NCBI GenBank assembly: GCA_030590485.1
Contig: JAUUYL010000011.1
Location: 1 to 43,445 of the forward strand
Direction: 5' to 3'
Source: Lentisphaerota bacterium
GTDB taxonomy: Bacteria > Verrucomicrobiota > Kiritimatiellia > UBA8416 > JAUUYL01
DNA length: 43,445 bases
Under the pieces are notes generated by a model. That model ran no database searches. It was not told the DNA's origin and saw only the letters and a list, made by a program, of their open reading frames with translations. A program made the translations under genes and the position numbers. Positions 18,418-26,535 of this stretch are shown here, one piece after another. Within the stretch, counting starts at the first letter, position 1; each line of letters opens with the position of its first letter.

Positions 18418-20106
18418 ATGTCTTTCTTGCCAATTATTCTAAGAGTATTTGCAGTTCTCACCTCAGGTGCGCTGCTTTATGTAGCATTTCCGCCTGTCGG
18501 CGATGTTCACAGCGCCTGGCTCGCATTCATGCCGCTTTTGATTCTTGCTAGATATACTACGCCCCGTAAGGTTTTTAAATGGGGGTATATATCAGGTCTT
18601 GTTTTCTGGCTTCCGTCTATATCCTGGTTGTTGCGACTCGGTCAGACGGGGACAAATATCTACCTTGCTGCTTTGGGTTGGGTACTTCTCTCTGCTTACG
18701 CAGCAATATATACAGGTCTTTTCAGTGTGGCAGCATCTATTCTTCTCAGACACGAGGATGAGCTCATGAAGCGCGAGAACAACGCGATACCTGTCGCGTT
18801 ATGGAGGGTTCAACTTGTATTTCTGATTCCAGCCGCATGGGTTGGCGTGGAGTATATCAGGGCTGTCCTGCTCGGTGGGTTTCCATGGAATCAGCTTGGT
18901 GTAAGTCAGTACTCGAATCTTTCGATAATCCAGATTGCAGCATGGGGCGGCGTATACATGGTGTCCGCAGTGGTGATGGTGATGAATGTGGCCCTCACAT
19001 TAACAGGGTTGAGACTTGCGAACGTTTACATGCGGAAGGGGAAGTCATCTCGATTTCGTTACGAATTGATGGTCGGTCTGTTGATATGCGCCCTCTGTTG
19101 GATGACTGGGACACGGAAGCTCATGAAAAACAGCTTGGAAACCGAGGGAATGACGGAGGTGAGAATCGCGGCGGTTCAGCCAAATACCGTGCAAATCAAG
19201 AAATGGGATCTCGGATATGAGATTGATATTTTCTCGCGCTTATTGAAACAGACCCGGCTGGCGGCTATAAACGGTCCGCACCTGATTGTCTGGCCCGAAA
19301 CGGCGGTGATGCGTCCGTATAACATGGATGATGTCACTCAGGAATTTGTGCGTGAGCTGACTGCGCTGGGCACGCCCATTCTAGTTGGCGCTATGGAAAA
19401 AGAGCATGTCGCAAATTCTGAAGACGTCTACAATAACTGGCGATTTTATAACAGTTCATTTCTTGTTGGTGTTGATGGTGAGACGCAGGGTAAATACAGA
19501 AAACAGCACCTCGTTCCATTTGGTGAGTGCATACCGCTTGAAACCAAGTTTGAATTCATCAAGCGTATTGCGCCGTTAGGTTTCAGTTGCACTCCGGGCG
19601 CGGAAAGCACTCTGATGGAGGTCAAGGTTGGTGGTGATCCTGTCGTGAATGTGCCTTTCTCTGTCTTGATATGTTTTGAGGACATTTTCTCCGGTTTATC
19701 CCGCAAAGCGGTGAAAGAAGGTGCGGAGTTTCTTGTTAATCAGACAAATGATGCATGGTTTGATGGTACAGCTGCATCTGTTCAGCATATGAGCCATTGC
19801 GTTTTCCGCGCCGTAGAGAACGGAGTGCCAATTGTGCGCTCCGCCAATACCGGCGTAACCTGTTTTATCAATAAGATAGGCGTTGTGAACGTGCTTGCGG
19901 GACTGGATAATAAATATGGAGTTGCTGTTGAAGGATTTAAGGTTTCAGGTATAATGGTGTCAGATGCAGAGAAGGGTAGGACACTTTACAATAGATGTGG
20001 AGATATGATATTCGCCATTCCCTGCGCCATGCTGGTGTTGGGTCTGTTCGCTTTTGCAGGTTGCAGGACTTATAATAAACAAAGGAAGAATAATCATGAC
20101 AGATGA
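18418..20106 (+). CDS. lnt: Apolipoprotein N-acyltransferase
   Basis: A 562-residue inner-membrane enzyme that adds the third acyl chain to lipoproteins, the last maturation step in diderms. Several N-terminal membrane spans (residues about 5-230) precede a periplasmic nitrilase-like domain. The catalytic triad is Glu294 (IVWPETAV), Lys362 (GKYRKQHLVPFGE) and Cys419 (VLICFEDIF). A final span lies near the C-terminus (MIFAIPCAMLVLGLFAFAG). The NQTNDAWFDGTAA and RSANTGVT segments are typical. The gene lies 31 bp after secA and overlaps prfB by 11 bases. Confidence 0.95.
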   Translation: MSFLPIILRVFAVLTSGALLYVAFPPVGDVHSAWLAFMPLLILARYTTPRKVFKWGYISGLVFWLPSISWLLRLGQTGTNIYLAALGWVLLSAYAAIYTGLFSVAASILLRHEDELMKRENNAIPVALWRVQLVFLIPAAWVGVEYIRAVLLGGFPWNQLGVSQYSNLSIIQIAAWGGVYMVSAVVMVMNVALTLTGLRLANVYMRKGKSSRFRYELMVGLLICALCWMTGTRKLMKNSLETEGMTEVRIAAVQPNTVQIKKWDLGYEIDIFSRLLKQTRLAAINGPHLIVWPETAVMRPYNMDDVTQEFVRELTALGTPILVGAMEKEHVANSEDVYNNWRFYNSSFLVGVDGETQGKYRKQHLVPFGECIPLETKFEFIKRIAPLGFSCTPGAESTLMEVKVGGDPVVNVPFSVLICFEDIFSGLSRKAVKEGAEFLVNQTNDAWFDGTAASVQHMSHCVFRAVENGVPIVRSANTGVTCFINKIGVVNVLAGLDNKYGVAVEGFKVSGIMVSDAEKGRTLYNRCGDMIFAIPCAMLVLGLFAFAGCRTYNKQRKNNHDR

Positions 20107-21233
20107 ATTGAGAGCCCGTCTAAACGAGCTACGCGATAGACTCAAGGAAATGCGAGGCTATCTTTGATGTAGATAACAGAACTGTTATCTACGAAGATCT
20201 GGAGAAACTTGCCCTCCAGCCCGATTTCTGGGACGACCAGAATAAGGCAAAATTAATCATAGATAAAACCAACCAGCAAAGGGTTGTGTTACGCCCGTTT
20301 AATGACTTTAAGAGCGCGATAGAAGATATTGAGATTTTAGCAGGCTTAATCGAGGAGGAAGAATCAGCGGAGCAAAAAGCTGAGGTTCTTGCTGAGATCG
20401 AGGATGCGATGGTCGGTGCGGAGGTTCTATGCAAGGATCTCGAATTCAAATCGCTGTTCAGCGGAAACCTCGACGGCAACAATGCGTTTCTCACTCTTCA
20501 TGCCGGCGCAGGTGGGACTGAATCCTGCGACTGGGCAGATATGCTGTTTCGCATGTATAAGCGTTATTGCGAAACTCACGACTTTAATTTTGAGATCATG
20601 GATTATCAGGCAGGTGATGAGGCGGGCATTAAGAGGGTCACATTTCTTGTCAGTGGACCACACGCCTATGGGTATATGAAGTCTGAGCGAGGTGTGCACA
20701 GACTGGTGAGGATTAGCCCGTTTGATTCCAATAGTCGCAGGCATACATCATTTGCGGCGTTGGATGTTATAGCTGAAATTGATGATGTTGATATTGAGTT
20801 GGACGAGGATGATATCAGAATCGATACATTCAGGTCGAGCGGGGCCGGCGGACAGCATGTCAATACCACGGACTCGGCGGTGCGGTTGACACATGCTCCA
20901 ACGGGCATAGTCGTGTCATGCCAGGCGGAAAGATCTCAGCACAAGAACAAGGCGCGTGCAATGAAGATACTGAAAGCCAGAGTTTATGATTGGACGGAGG
21001 CTCAGAAGCGCAAGGATCTGGAAAAGTTTTATGGCCAAAAAGGTGAAATAGCATGGGGTAGCCAGATAAGATCTTATGTGATGCAGCCTTACACTATGGT
21101 GAAAGATCATCGTACATCTGTTGAAACTTCAAACGTTAATGCAGTGCTAGACGGGAAGCTGGACGGTTTTATCGAGGCATATCTGAAGCAGTCGGCAGCT
21201 AAAGCGCTTGAGAATGGTGAAGATAAACGTTAG
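20096..21233 (+). CDS. prfB: Peptide chain release factor 2, with programmed +1 frameshift
   Basis: RF2 terminates at UGA and UAA. The first frame starts at the ATG at 20096 and gives 23 codons, ending ...MRGYL, then an in-frame TGA at 20165-20167. Skipping T20165 continues the protein from GAT at 20166 (DVDNRTVIYEDLEKLALQPDFW) to the stop at 21233, giving 378 residues in all. The second frame carries the RF2-specific SPF tripeptide (about 207-209, RISPFDSNSRRHTS) and the catalytic GGQ (about 251-253, SGAGGQHVNTTDSAV). The start lies within lnt, so translation is coupled. Coordinates should be read as join(20096..20164, 20166..21233). Confidence 0.95.
20154..20168 (+). promoter_or_regulatory. 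prfB autoregulatory +1 frameshift site
   Basis: The segment reads GAGG-CTAT-CTTTGAT. It holds a Shine-Dalgarno-like GAGG, the slippery CTT (20162-20164) and the in-frame TGA. This is the known RF2 arrangement: low RF2 makes the ribosome pause at UGA and slip forward one base. The internal Shine-Dalgarno is shorter than the AGGGGG of E. coli, and the base after the stop is T rather than C. Confidence 0.92.
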
Positions 21234-21316
21234 AATGAAAGAGCGTTTCGAAGCGGTTTTAACGTGTAACGACCACGCCTGCGGCGTGGCAGGCTTTAAC
21301 GATGAGAATGAAAGAG
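21232..21316. repeat. 12-bp direct repeats flanking a hairpin insertion
   Basis: AGAATGAAAGAG occurs at 21232-21243, overlapping the prfB stop, and again at 21305-21316, just before the yicC ribosome-binding region. Between them lies a perfect hairpin, CCACGCC-TGC-GGCGTGG (21273-21289), with TTTAACG motifs on both sides. The layout resembles an inserted hairpin element with duplicated flank. The hairpin has no U-tract for a terminator. Confidence 0.6.
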
Positions 21317-21326
21317 AGATAAGCAT

Positions 21327-22211
21327 ATGGCACTTGTAAGTATGACCGGATATGGGCGCGGTGAAGTTGTCACCAAAGGACTAAAGGTCGAAGTAGAGCT
21401 TAGTTCGGTAAATAGAAAACAATTTGATGTTCGCATTAGCATGCCGAACAATCTGTCCGGTCTGGATGCAAAAATCAAGAAGCTAGTCCACGACTCAATT
21501 TCCAGAGGGTCGGTCACAGGCGTTGTTCGTATTGGTGATGCAAATAAGGGCGTAGGGGGAAAGGTGTCGGTTGATGTCGATATAGCCGAGTGCTATATGC
21601 GAGAGCTACGGAAGGCCGGCAGAAAACTGAAGGTGTCTGACGATATCAGTTTGCGAGACCTTATCAGGATGCCTGAAGTTGTGAAATGCGGTGATATCAC
21701 GCGTGACACGACCAACATCTGGCCTTCTCTGAGAACGGCTTTTTGTCAGGCAGTGGTTGCATTGGTGAATATGAGAAAATCCGAAGGGCGAGAACTGGAA
21801 AAGGATATCAACAAAAGGCTCATTACCCTCAAAAAAATATTGGCAGTCGTAGAGAAGCAACTGCCAGTCGCAGAAAAGAGATTTAAGAGCAGGCTGAAGA
21901 AGAAATTGCGCGAGGTCGGACTGGCAGATAAGACCGCAGACGACAAGCTTCAGCGGGAAATAATGTTTTTTATAGACAAGACTGATATTTCTGAAGAAAT
22001 GGTCAGACTCGTGAGCCATTTTAAACACGCGCATAAACTATTGAGAGAAAATGGGCCGGCAGGTCGAGCTTTTGATTTTCTCTGTCAGGAGATGTTCAGG
22101 GAAATCAACACTATCGCCTCGAAGGCGAATGACACGATTATTTCACGGCAGGTAGTGCTGTTTAAAACGGAACTCGAATGCGTAAGGGAACAGGTTCAGA
22201 ATATAGAATAG
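21327..22211 (+). CDS. YicC/YloC family endoribonuclease
   Basis: A 294-residue protein of the YicC/YloC family. It opens with the typical MALVSMTGYGRGE and LKVEVELSSVNRKQFDVRI, and the C-terminal domain holds DRMREI-like regions (LCQEMFREINTIASKANDTII). Members are RNases or RNase partners involved in small-RNA turnover in some bacteria. The C-terminal FDFLCQEMFREINT stretch carries conserved acidic and basic residues. It is followed by gmk, an association common across bacteria. The 115-bp spacer to gmk is repeat-rich. Confidence 0.9.
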   Translation: MALVSMTGYGRGEVVTKGLKVEVELSSVNRKQFDVRISMPNNLSGLDAKIKKLVHDSISRGSVTGVVRIGDANKGVGGKVSVDVDIAECYMRELRKAGRKLKVSDDISLRDLIRMPEVVKCGDITRDTTNIWPSLRTAFCQAVVALVNMRKSEGRELEKDINKRLITLKKILAVVEKQLPVAEKRFKSRLKKKLREVGLADKTADDKLQREIMFFIDKTDISEEMVRLVSHFKHAHKLLRENGPAGRAFDFLCQEMFREINTIASKANDTIISRQVVLFKTELECVREQVQNIE

Positions 22212-22212
22212 A

Positions 22213-22300
22213 CTGTGGACCCGGCTTCGTCCGAGAACTACGCCGGGGCAAGCTGTGGACGGTGGAGAATCAGCCTGCGGCTGATGAATATCGAAGGGGA
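22213..22300. repeat. Dispersed repeat cluster between yicC and gmk
   Basis: Starting near 22218 is GGCTTCGTCCGAGAACTACG followed by CCGGGGCAAGC. This is the reverse complement of the repeat found inside mtaB at about 1239-1275, with few changes. It is followed by GTGGACGGTGG (also in mtaB), a TCAGCC-TGC-GGCTGA hairpin (about 22270-22284) and an ATGAATATCGAA fragment. The three-base TGC loop is the same as in the 21273 hairpin. Confidence 0.75.
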
Positions 22301-22334
22301 GAGGAAGAAAGACAGAGGGAAATAGGAATGAATT

Positions 22335-22925
22335 ATGGGTAAGGCTTTATTAATTGTTATTACTGCTCCATCTGGAGCGGGGAAATCATCATTGTGCGAC
22401 AGGTTGCTGGGGGAGTATGACGATATTGTTTATTCCATTTCCTGCACCACCAGGAACCCGCGTGGGGATGAGGTCGATGGAGAGGATTATTTCTTTCTGA
22501 CTGATGCGCAGTTCGAAGAAAAAGTTGCAGCCGGTCAGTTCATCGAGCATGCAGTAGTGCATGACTATCGATATGGCACGCTCAAGGATACAGTGATGGG
22601 TATTATGTCGGAAGGAAACAGTGTGATTATGGATATTGATGTTCAAGGCGCACGCCAGATCCGAAGTATCCTGAGCGAAGCTCCAGATACTGACATCATG
22701 AAGCAGGGTTTTCTTGATATCTTTATTACTCCGCCTTCAATCGAAGAGCTGCGGGACAGGCTTCTGGGGCGAGGTGAAGATCAGCTTGATGTAATAGAGC
22801 GACGTTTGGATAATGCTGTTGAAGAGATAGCTTGCGAAAAGGAGTTTCGCTGTGTAGTAGTTAATGATGATTTTGAGACCGCGTACAGGCAACTGCGGGA
22901 TGTTATACGAAATATAATGGATTAA
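22335..22925 (+). CDS. gmk: Guanylate kinase
   Basis: A 196-residue enzyme that phosphorylates GMP to GDP with ATP. The P-loop is APSGAGKSS (11-19). The GMP-binding region has SCTTRNPRGDEVDGEDYFFL and FIEHAVVHDYRYGT, followed by DIDVQGARQI. Compared with E. coli Gmk, a few residues are inserted (SEAPDTDIMKQG) before the IFITPPS strand. The ATG at 22335 has AGGAA nine bases upstream. The coaC start follows two bases after the stop. The frequent neighbour rpoZ is missing between gmk and coaC. Confidence 0.95.
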   Translation: MGKALLIVITAPSGAGKSSLCDRLLGEYDDIVYSISCTTRNPRGDEVDGEDYFFLTDAQFEEKVAAGQFIEHAVVHDYRYGTLKDTVMGIMSEGNSVIMDIDVQGARQIRSILSEAPDTDIMKQGFLDIFITPPSIEELRDRLLGRGEDQLDVIERRLDNAVEEIACEKEFRCVVVNDDFETAYRQLRDVIRNIMD

Positions 22926-22927
22926 AA

Positions 22928-23470
22928 ATGAAGAAGAAACATGTTTTGCTAGGGGTGACAGGGTCGATTGCCGCATATAAGGCTGCCGGGCTTGTTCGCT
23001 CGTTCAAGAAAGAAGAATGGGATGTCACGGTTGTAATGACCGTAGCTGCCACCAAGTTCGTCTCGGCACTTACATTTCAGACTCTTTCTCAAAACAAGGT
23101 TTATATAGAGATGTTCGATGATGGCGAATGGTGCCCTGAGCATATCGCTTTGGCTGACCGCGCCGATGTGCTTCTAGTAGCACCTTGCACCGCGAATGTA
23201 ATAGCGAAGCTTGCTCATGGTATAGCCGATGACCTGCTTTCCGCTACTGCATTGGCATGTGAAGTGCCGATAATCATAGCGCCAGCCATGAATGAGAAGA
23301 TGCTCAGGAATAGCGCCACAAAAGAGAATATCGAGACTTTGACAAGGCGCGGTATTGAAGTTCTTGGTACCGAAAAAGGTGACTTGGCTTGCGGTTACGA
23401 AGGAGATGGCAGGCTGATGTTCCTTGATTCAATAGTCGACAGAACCAAGGAAATAGTGGGGAACAAGTGA
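22928..23470 (+). CDS. coaC: Phosphopantothenoylcysteine decarboxylase, CoaC domain only
   Basis: A 180-residue HFCD-family flavoprotein that decarboxylates 4'-phosphopantothenoyl-L-cysteine on the way to coenzyme A. FMN and substrate-binding features are GVTGSIAAYKAAGLVR, active-site His72 (EHIALADRAD), APCTANVIAKLAHGIADDLL, PAMNEKM (119-125) and Cys155 (ACGYEGDGRL). In most bacteria this domain is fused to the CoaB synthetase; here the protein ends before any CoaB domain. CoaB is not in the window and must be encoded elsewhere. The gene overlaps the DUF192 start by four bases. Confidence 0.88.
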   Translation: MKKKHVLLGVTGSIAAYKAAGLVRSFKKEEWDVTVVMTVAATKFVSALTFQTLSQNKVYIEMFDDGEWCPEHIALADRADVLLVAPCTANVIAKLAHGIADDLLSATALACEVPIIIAPAMNEKMLRNSATKENIETLTRRGIEVLGTEKGDLACGYEGDGRLMFLDSIVDRTKEIVGNK

Positions 23471-23811
23471 AATCTGTATCGCTGGCCATGGGTCCGGATG
23501 TGGTGTTCGAGAATGTAGACCTGACTGACTCTATCATGGAGAGAATGAAAGGCCTTCTGGGCCGTGACACCTATTCGCCAGGTCGCGCAATGTGGTTTCG
23601 TCCCTGCTCATCTATACATACCTTCTTTATGCGTTTTTCCATAGATCTTGTATTTCTGGATAGAGATATGAAGGTTGTTGATATTCGACGCAATGTCCCA
23701 CCATGCAGGATGGTTTTTGGGCGCAATGGTGCATGGAGTGTTCTGGAAGTGTCTTCCGGCTGGATGGACGAAGCTTTGATTAAAGAAGGGTATCAGTTGT
23801 CAACGCGCTAG
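23467..23811 (+). CDS. DUF192 family protein
   Basis: A 114-residue protein with the DUF192 fold. RMKGLLGRDTYSPGRAMWF is followed by CSSIHTFFMRFSIDLVFLD, VVDIRRNVPPCR and VLEVSSGWMDEALIKEG. Members are often exported, but this one lacks an N-terminal signal and is presumably cytoplasmic. The start is GTG, in a GTGA overlap with the coaC stop, so it depends on coaC translation. It converges on the PEGA gene with only nine bases between stops, so any terminator must lie within coding sequence. Function unknown. Confidence 0.82.
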   Translation: MKSVSLAMGPDVVFENVDLTDSIMERMKGLLGRDTYSPGRAMWFRPCSSIHTFFMRFSIDLVFLDRDMKVVDIRRNVPPCRMVFGRNGAWSVLEVSSGWMDEALIKEGYQLSTR

Positions 23812-23820
23812 TCCAAGTTG

Positions 23821-25164
23821 CTATTCGGCTTTAGGAGCCTGGATCGGCATTTTAACTTTTATGTCCTTCGCTGGAATCGTTTTTACGATACCCGGTCTAA
23901 CCTCAATCTTAACATCACCTTGAGGAGTGGTCTGTAGTAAGACGCCCTGAAATACTTCTGTGCGGGTTCTTATTTCGATGTTAGGAATGAAACGACGTCT
24001 CATTTTCTTTGGATGTAGTGTTAAAGTCTCATCCTTCTCAATGGTAATCTTAAATGTTTGTGTGAAATACTGTTTGTTGGTTAATTTAATCTCATGATCG
24101 CCTGCGGGCACCATGGTGATTGCCAGTGGGTTGGAGACTCGGTCTGTCTCGCTCTTTTTAAAGCTTGTGACGCCTCGCTCATGACCGTCAACAAAGACTT
24201 TGATGCCTGCCGGCTCGGTCGTGATCTCAATATCTCCGCAATTGCCGTCCATACGCAATTCTTCTTTTATGTGGCTGTCCCGCTCAAGATTGATGGTTCG
24301 TGCTGTCGGTTCGAATCCATCTAGCTCCGCACGTAACCTGTAAGGTCCCGGCTTCAGGTCCTTGAGGGTGACGGGGGAGTCACCTTCATATTGATTATTT
24401 ATGTAGATTCTGGCATTTGTGGGGCGCGAATAGACAGTTAGTGAGGATGGTATAGATTCAAGTTCCGCAGTCAGCTCAGCACTCTGCCCCGCGGCAAGCT
24501 TCATGGTTTTTGTGTATGTCTTGTACCCTTTATACTCCAGTTCCACGGTGCTTGTGCCGCCGGGTATCTGATCGATTGTCCTAGGGGTGACTCCATATGA
24601 TGAGCCGTTGAGTGTTATCTTTGCGCCCTGCGGGTTGGAGTCCAATGCGAGTTTTGCTGAATCAGGTGTAAGAGTCTCGTCTATTCTCTTCGGTATCCTG
24701 GATTCGACATTTAGATTCAAGGTTTTAGGTAGGTAGCCGGGCTTTGAAAGTGTAAGCTTATATTTACCCAAGGCAATATCGGTCAGAAGCAGGGGTGTTT
24801 TTCCCTGGTCTGCTTCGTCCATGTTGACTTCCACTCCCTCTGGCGTTGTGTGAACCAGGAGAAGACCTGTAATCGGCGTCAGTTTGATTAGAAGGGGTAC
24901 TCTTAGTCCTGCACCAAGCGAAACAGTTTCTCTGTGAGTGATGTATCCCTCCTTGCTCACGGCGATGAGGTGATCACCCGTCTGAATTTCACTAGCCAGA
25001 TACGGTGTAGAGAAAGGGCCTTTATTATCTAGTTTTACGCTTGCGCCCACGGGCTCTGTTGCAATATGCAGGCTGCACAGATTTAAATCAGGTTCCTGTG
25101 CATACGCTGTAAGTGCGATAATCGCAAATGCTGCTGTCATAAAATATCTGGTTATCAAACGCAT
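23821..25164 (-). CDS. Secreted protein with five PEGA repeats
   Basis: A 447-residue protein. An N-terminal signal peptide ends near TAYAQ (residues 1-22). Five consecutive PEGA-type repeats of about 70 residues follow, each with a 'T.P.GA.V.LDN', 'TP..L..I..G.H.I...K.GY' pattern. Starts are near LHIATEPVGASV, LLVHTTPEGVEV, LALDSNPQGAKI, SLTVYSRPTNARI and DIEITTEPAGIKV. The C-terminal 70 residues (IEIRTRTEVFQGVLLQ...) are different and unrecognised. PEGA domains are surface or periplasmic beta-sandwiches, often paired with kinases. It is the last gene of the Tad cluster, one base after the FHA gene. Confidence 0.85.
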   Translation of the reverse strand: MRLITRYFMTAAFAIIALTAYAQEPDLNLCSLHIATEPVGASVKLDNKGPFSTPYLASEIQTGDHLIAVSKEGYITHRETVSLGAGLRVPLLIKLTPITGLLLVHTTPEGVEVNMDEADQGKTPLLLTDIALGKYKLTLSKPGYLPKTLNLNVESRIPKRIDETLTPDSAKLALDSNPQGAKITLNGSSYGVTPRTIDQIPGGTSTVELEYKGYKTYTKTMKLAAGQSAELTAELESIPSSLTVYSRPTNARIYINNQYEGDSPVTLKDLKPGPYRLRAELDGFEPTARTINLERDSHIKEELRMDGNCGDIEITTEPAGIKVFVDGHERGVTSFKKSETDRVSNPLAITMVPAGDHEIKLTNKQYFTQTFKITIEKDETLTLHPKKMRRRFIPNIEIRTRTEVFQGVLLQTTPQGDVKIEVRPGIVKTIPAKDIKVKMPIQAPKAE

Positions 25165-25165
25165 A

Positions 25166-26461
25166 TTAATTATTTGCCTTTAATCGTTCTTCAACATCCA
25201 ACAGTTCTTTTCGCGCCTGTTTGTTCCTGTCGTCAGCTCTGTCAGGTATGATTTCTTGTATAATTCTAAGGTTTGTTGCCGCGTCAGCCCATTGCTCTAG
25301 CTTTTTTGACCGTTCAGCTTGAAAATAAAGTTCATCATGCTTTTCCTGCAAGAGCTGCTTGCAGTCTCTGATGCATAAAATAGTGTCAGCGTAGAAGTCG
25401 GGTTTGGGTTCAACTGTCTCGAGGTCAATCTCTGATTTCTGGAAGTTGGATAGTGCGTCAGAAAGATTGCTGTATTTGACCTCGCGCTCGTCAAAAAGCT
25501 TCTTACCCAGTAGATATTCGTCCTCTGCCATTTCGAGGAGTTTCTCAGTAGAGAATTGAATGGCCCACAATCCCAGCTCGTTTTTTCCGTAGACTTCAAG
25601 TTTTCCCCTCACGTCCTTAAAGATCTCCGGTTCCGGCCTGTTCAGCACGCGTGTCGAATGGGTCTTCCTGCCTATGGTGATAGAGAGGTCCATCTGATTG
25701 AATACTCCAGGCCGGACGCCTGCGTACTCTGGCTTAAGCGTAAAGAAATCAGCGTTCTCTATATAGCGCACTAAGTTTGCAATAAGCTCTTCGTCGACTT
25801 TCTTCTCTTTGCGCACTGTTCGGTTGTTGATTAAGTCATCGATCTCGATGGAAATATTCAAGTCAGGTGTGAGCGTGAGCTTGTAACGGAATATGTTGTT
25901 CTCGTCGGCTTCGACCTTCTCGTAATCGATTGCGAGTGTTTTCTTTTCAATTTTAGCAACAACAGGTTCATCGGTTCCCTTTGTTTTTCCTGTGCTTAAC
26001 AATTTCGGTATGCAAAGAAGGATTGCCACGATAAACGCTACGGACGCCACAGCCAGTAGCTTACCGACGCCCAGTTTCTTTTGGCCTGTCGGGTTCGCCG
26101 CGTTTGATATGACTTTTGGAGCCAGCCCAAGATCTACAACTGATGGTTTTGCCGACACACCGGAGCCGTCGTTAACCACTCTCATGACGGTGTCGCCGAC
26201 CTGAACAGCGTCGCCCAGCTTGAGCGGTTGTTCTGTTATTTCAACCTTGTTCACCATGGTTCTGTTTGAACTGCCAAGGTCGGATACTGAAAGGCCTATG
26301 CCCTGCTTGAAATAAAGACGGCAATGGTGGCGAGAGAGGAGGGGATCAACAAGTACGACGTCATTTTTGGATGACCGTCCTAAGCGGATCCCTTCAGGTG
26401 GAACAGAAATCTCTTTACCCTTGTCCTCACCTGCTTCAACGATGATATGAATAGTCTTCAT
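25166..26461 (-). CDS. Membrane protein with N-terminal FHA domain
   Basis: A 431-residue protein. The FHA domain (about 20-95) keeps the phosphothreonine-binding set: Gly28-Arg29 (IRLGRSS), Ser43-Arg44-His45 (LLSRHH) and DLGSSN with Asn66. A Gly/Pro linker and one membrane span (134-155, LAVASVAFIVAILLCIP) follow. The remaining 270 residues are probably periplasmic, with acidic helices resembling TPR-like segments (YLLGKKLFDEREVKYSNLSDAL, YFQAERSKKLEQWADAATNLR). It probably brings a phosphorylated partner to the Tad machine; the partner is unknown, and a kinase lies divergently about 8.5 kb away. Confidence 0.82.
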   Translation of the reverse strand: MKTIHIIVEAGEDKGKEISVPPEGIRLGRSSKNDVVLVDPLLSRHHCRLYFKQGIGLSVSDLGSSNRTMVNKVEITEQPLKLGDAVQVGDTVMRVVNDGSGVSAKPSVVDLGLAPKVISNAANPTGQKKLGVGKLLAVASVAFIVAILLCIPKLLSTGKTKGTDEPVVAKIEKKTLAIDYEKVEADENNIFRYKLTLTPDLNISIEIDDLINNRTVRKEKKVDEELIANLVRYIENADFFTLKPEYAGVRPGVFNQMDLSITIGRKTHSTRVLNRPEPEIFKDVRGKLEVYGKNELGLWAIQFSTEKLLEMAEDEYLLGKKLFDEREVKYSNLSDALSNFQKSEIDLETVEPKPDFYADTILCIRDCKQLLQEKHDELYFQAERSKKLEQWADAATNLRIIQEIIPDRADDRNKQARKELLDVEERLKANN

Positions 26462-26535
26462 AAAAGTGGTTCAAATATTAACAGGGATAATGGGTGTTGT
26501 CAATAAGTGGAAAGCCCTGTTGCAGACCGTGGAAA

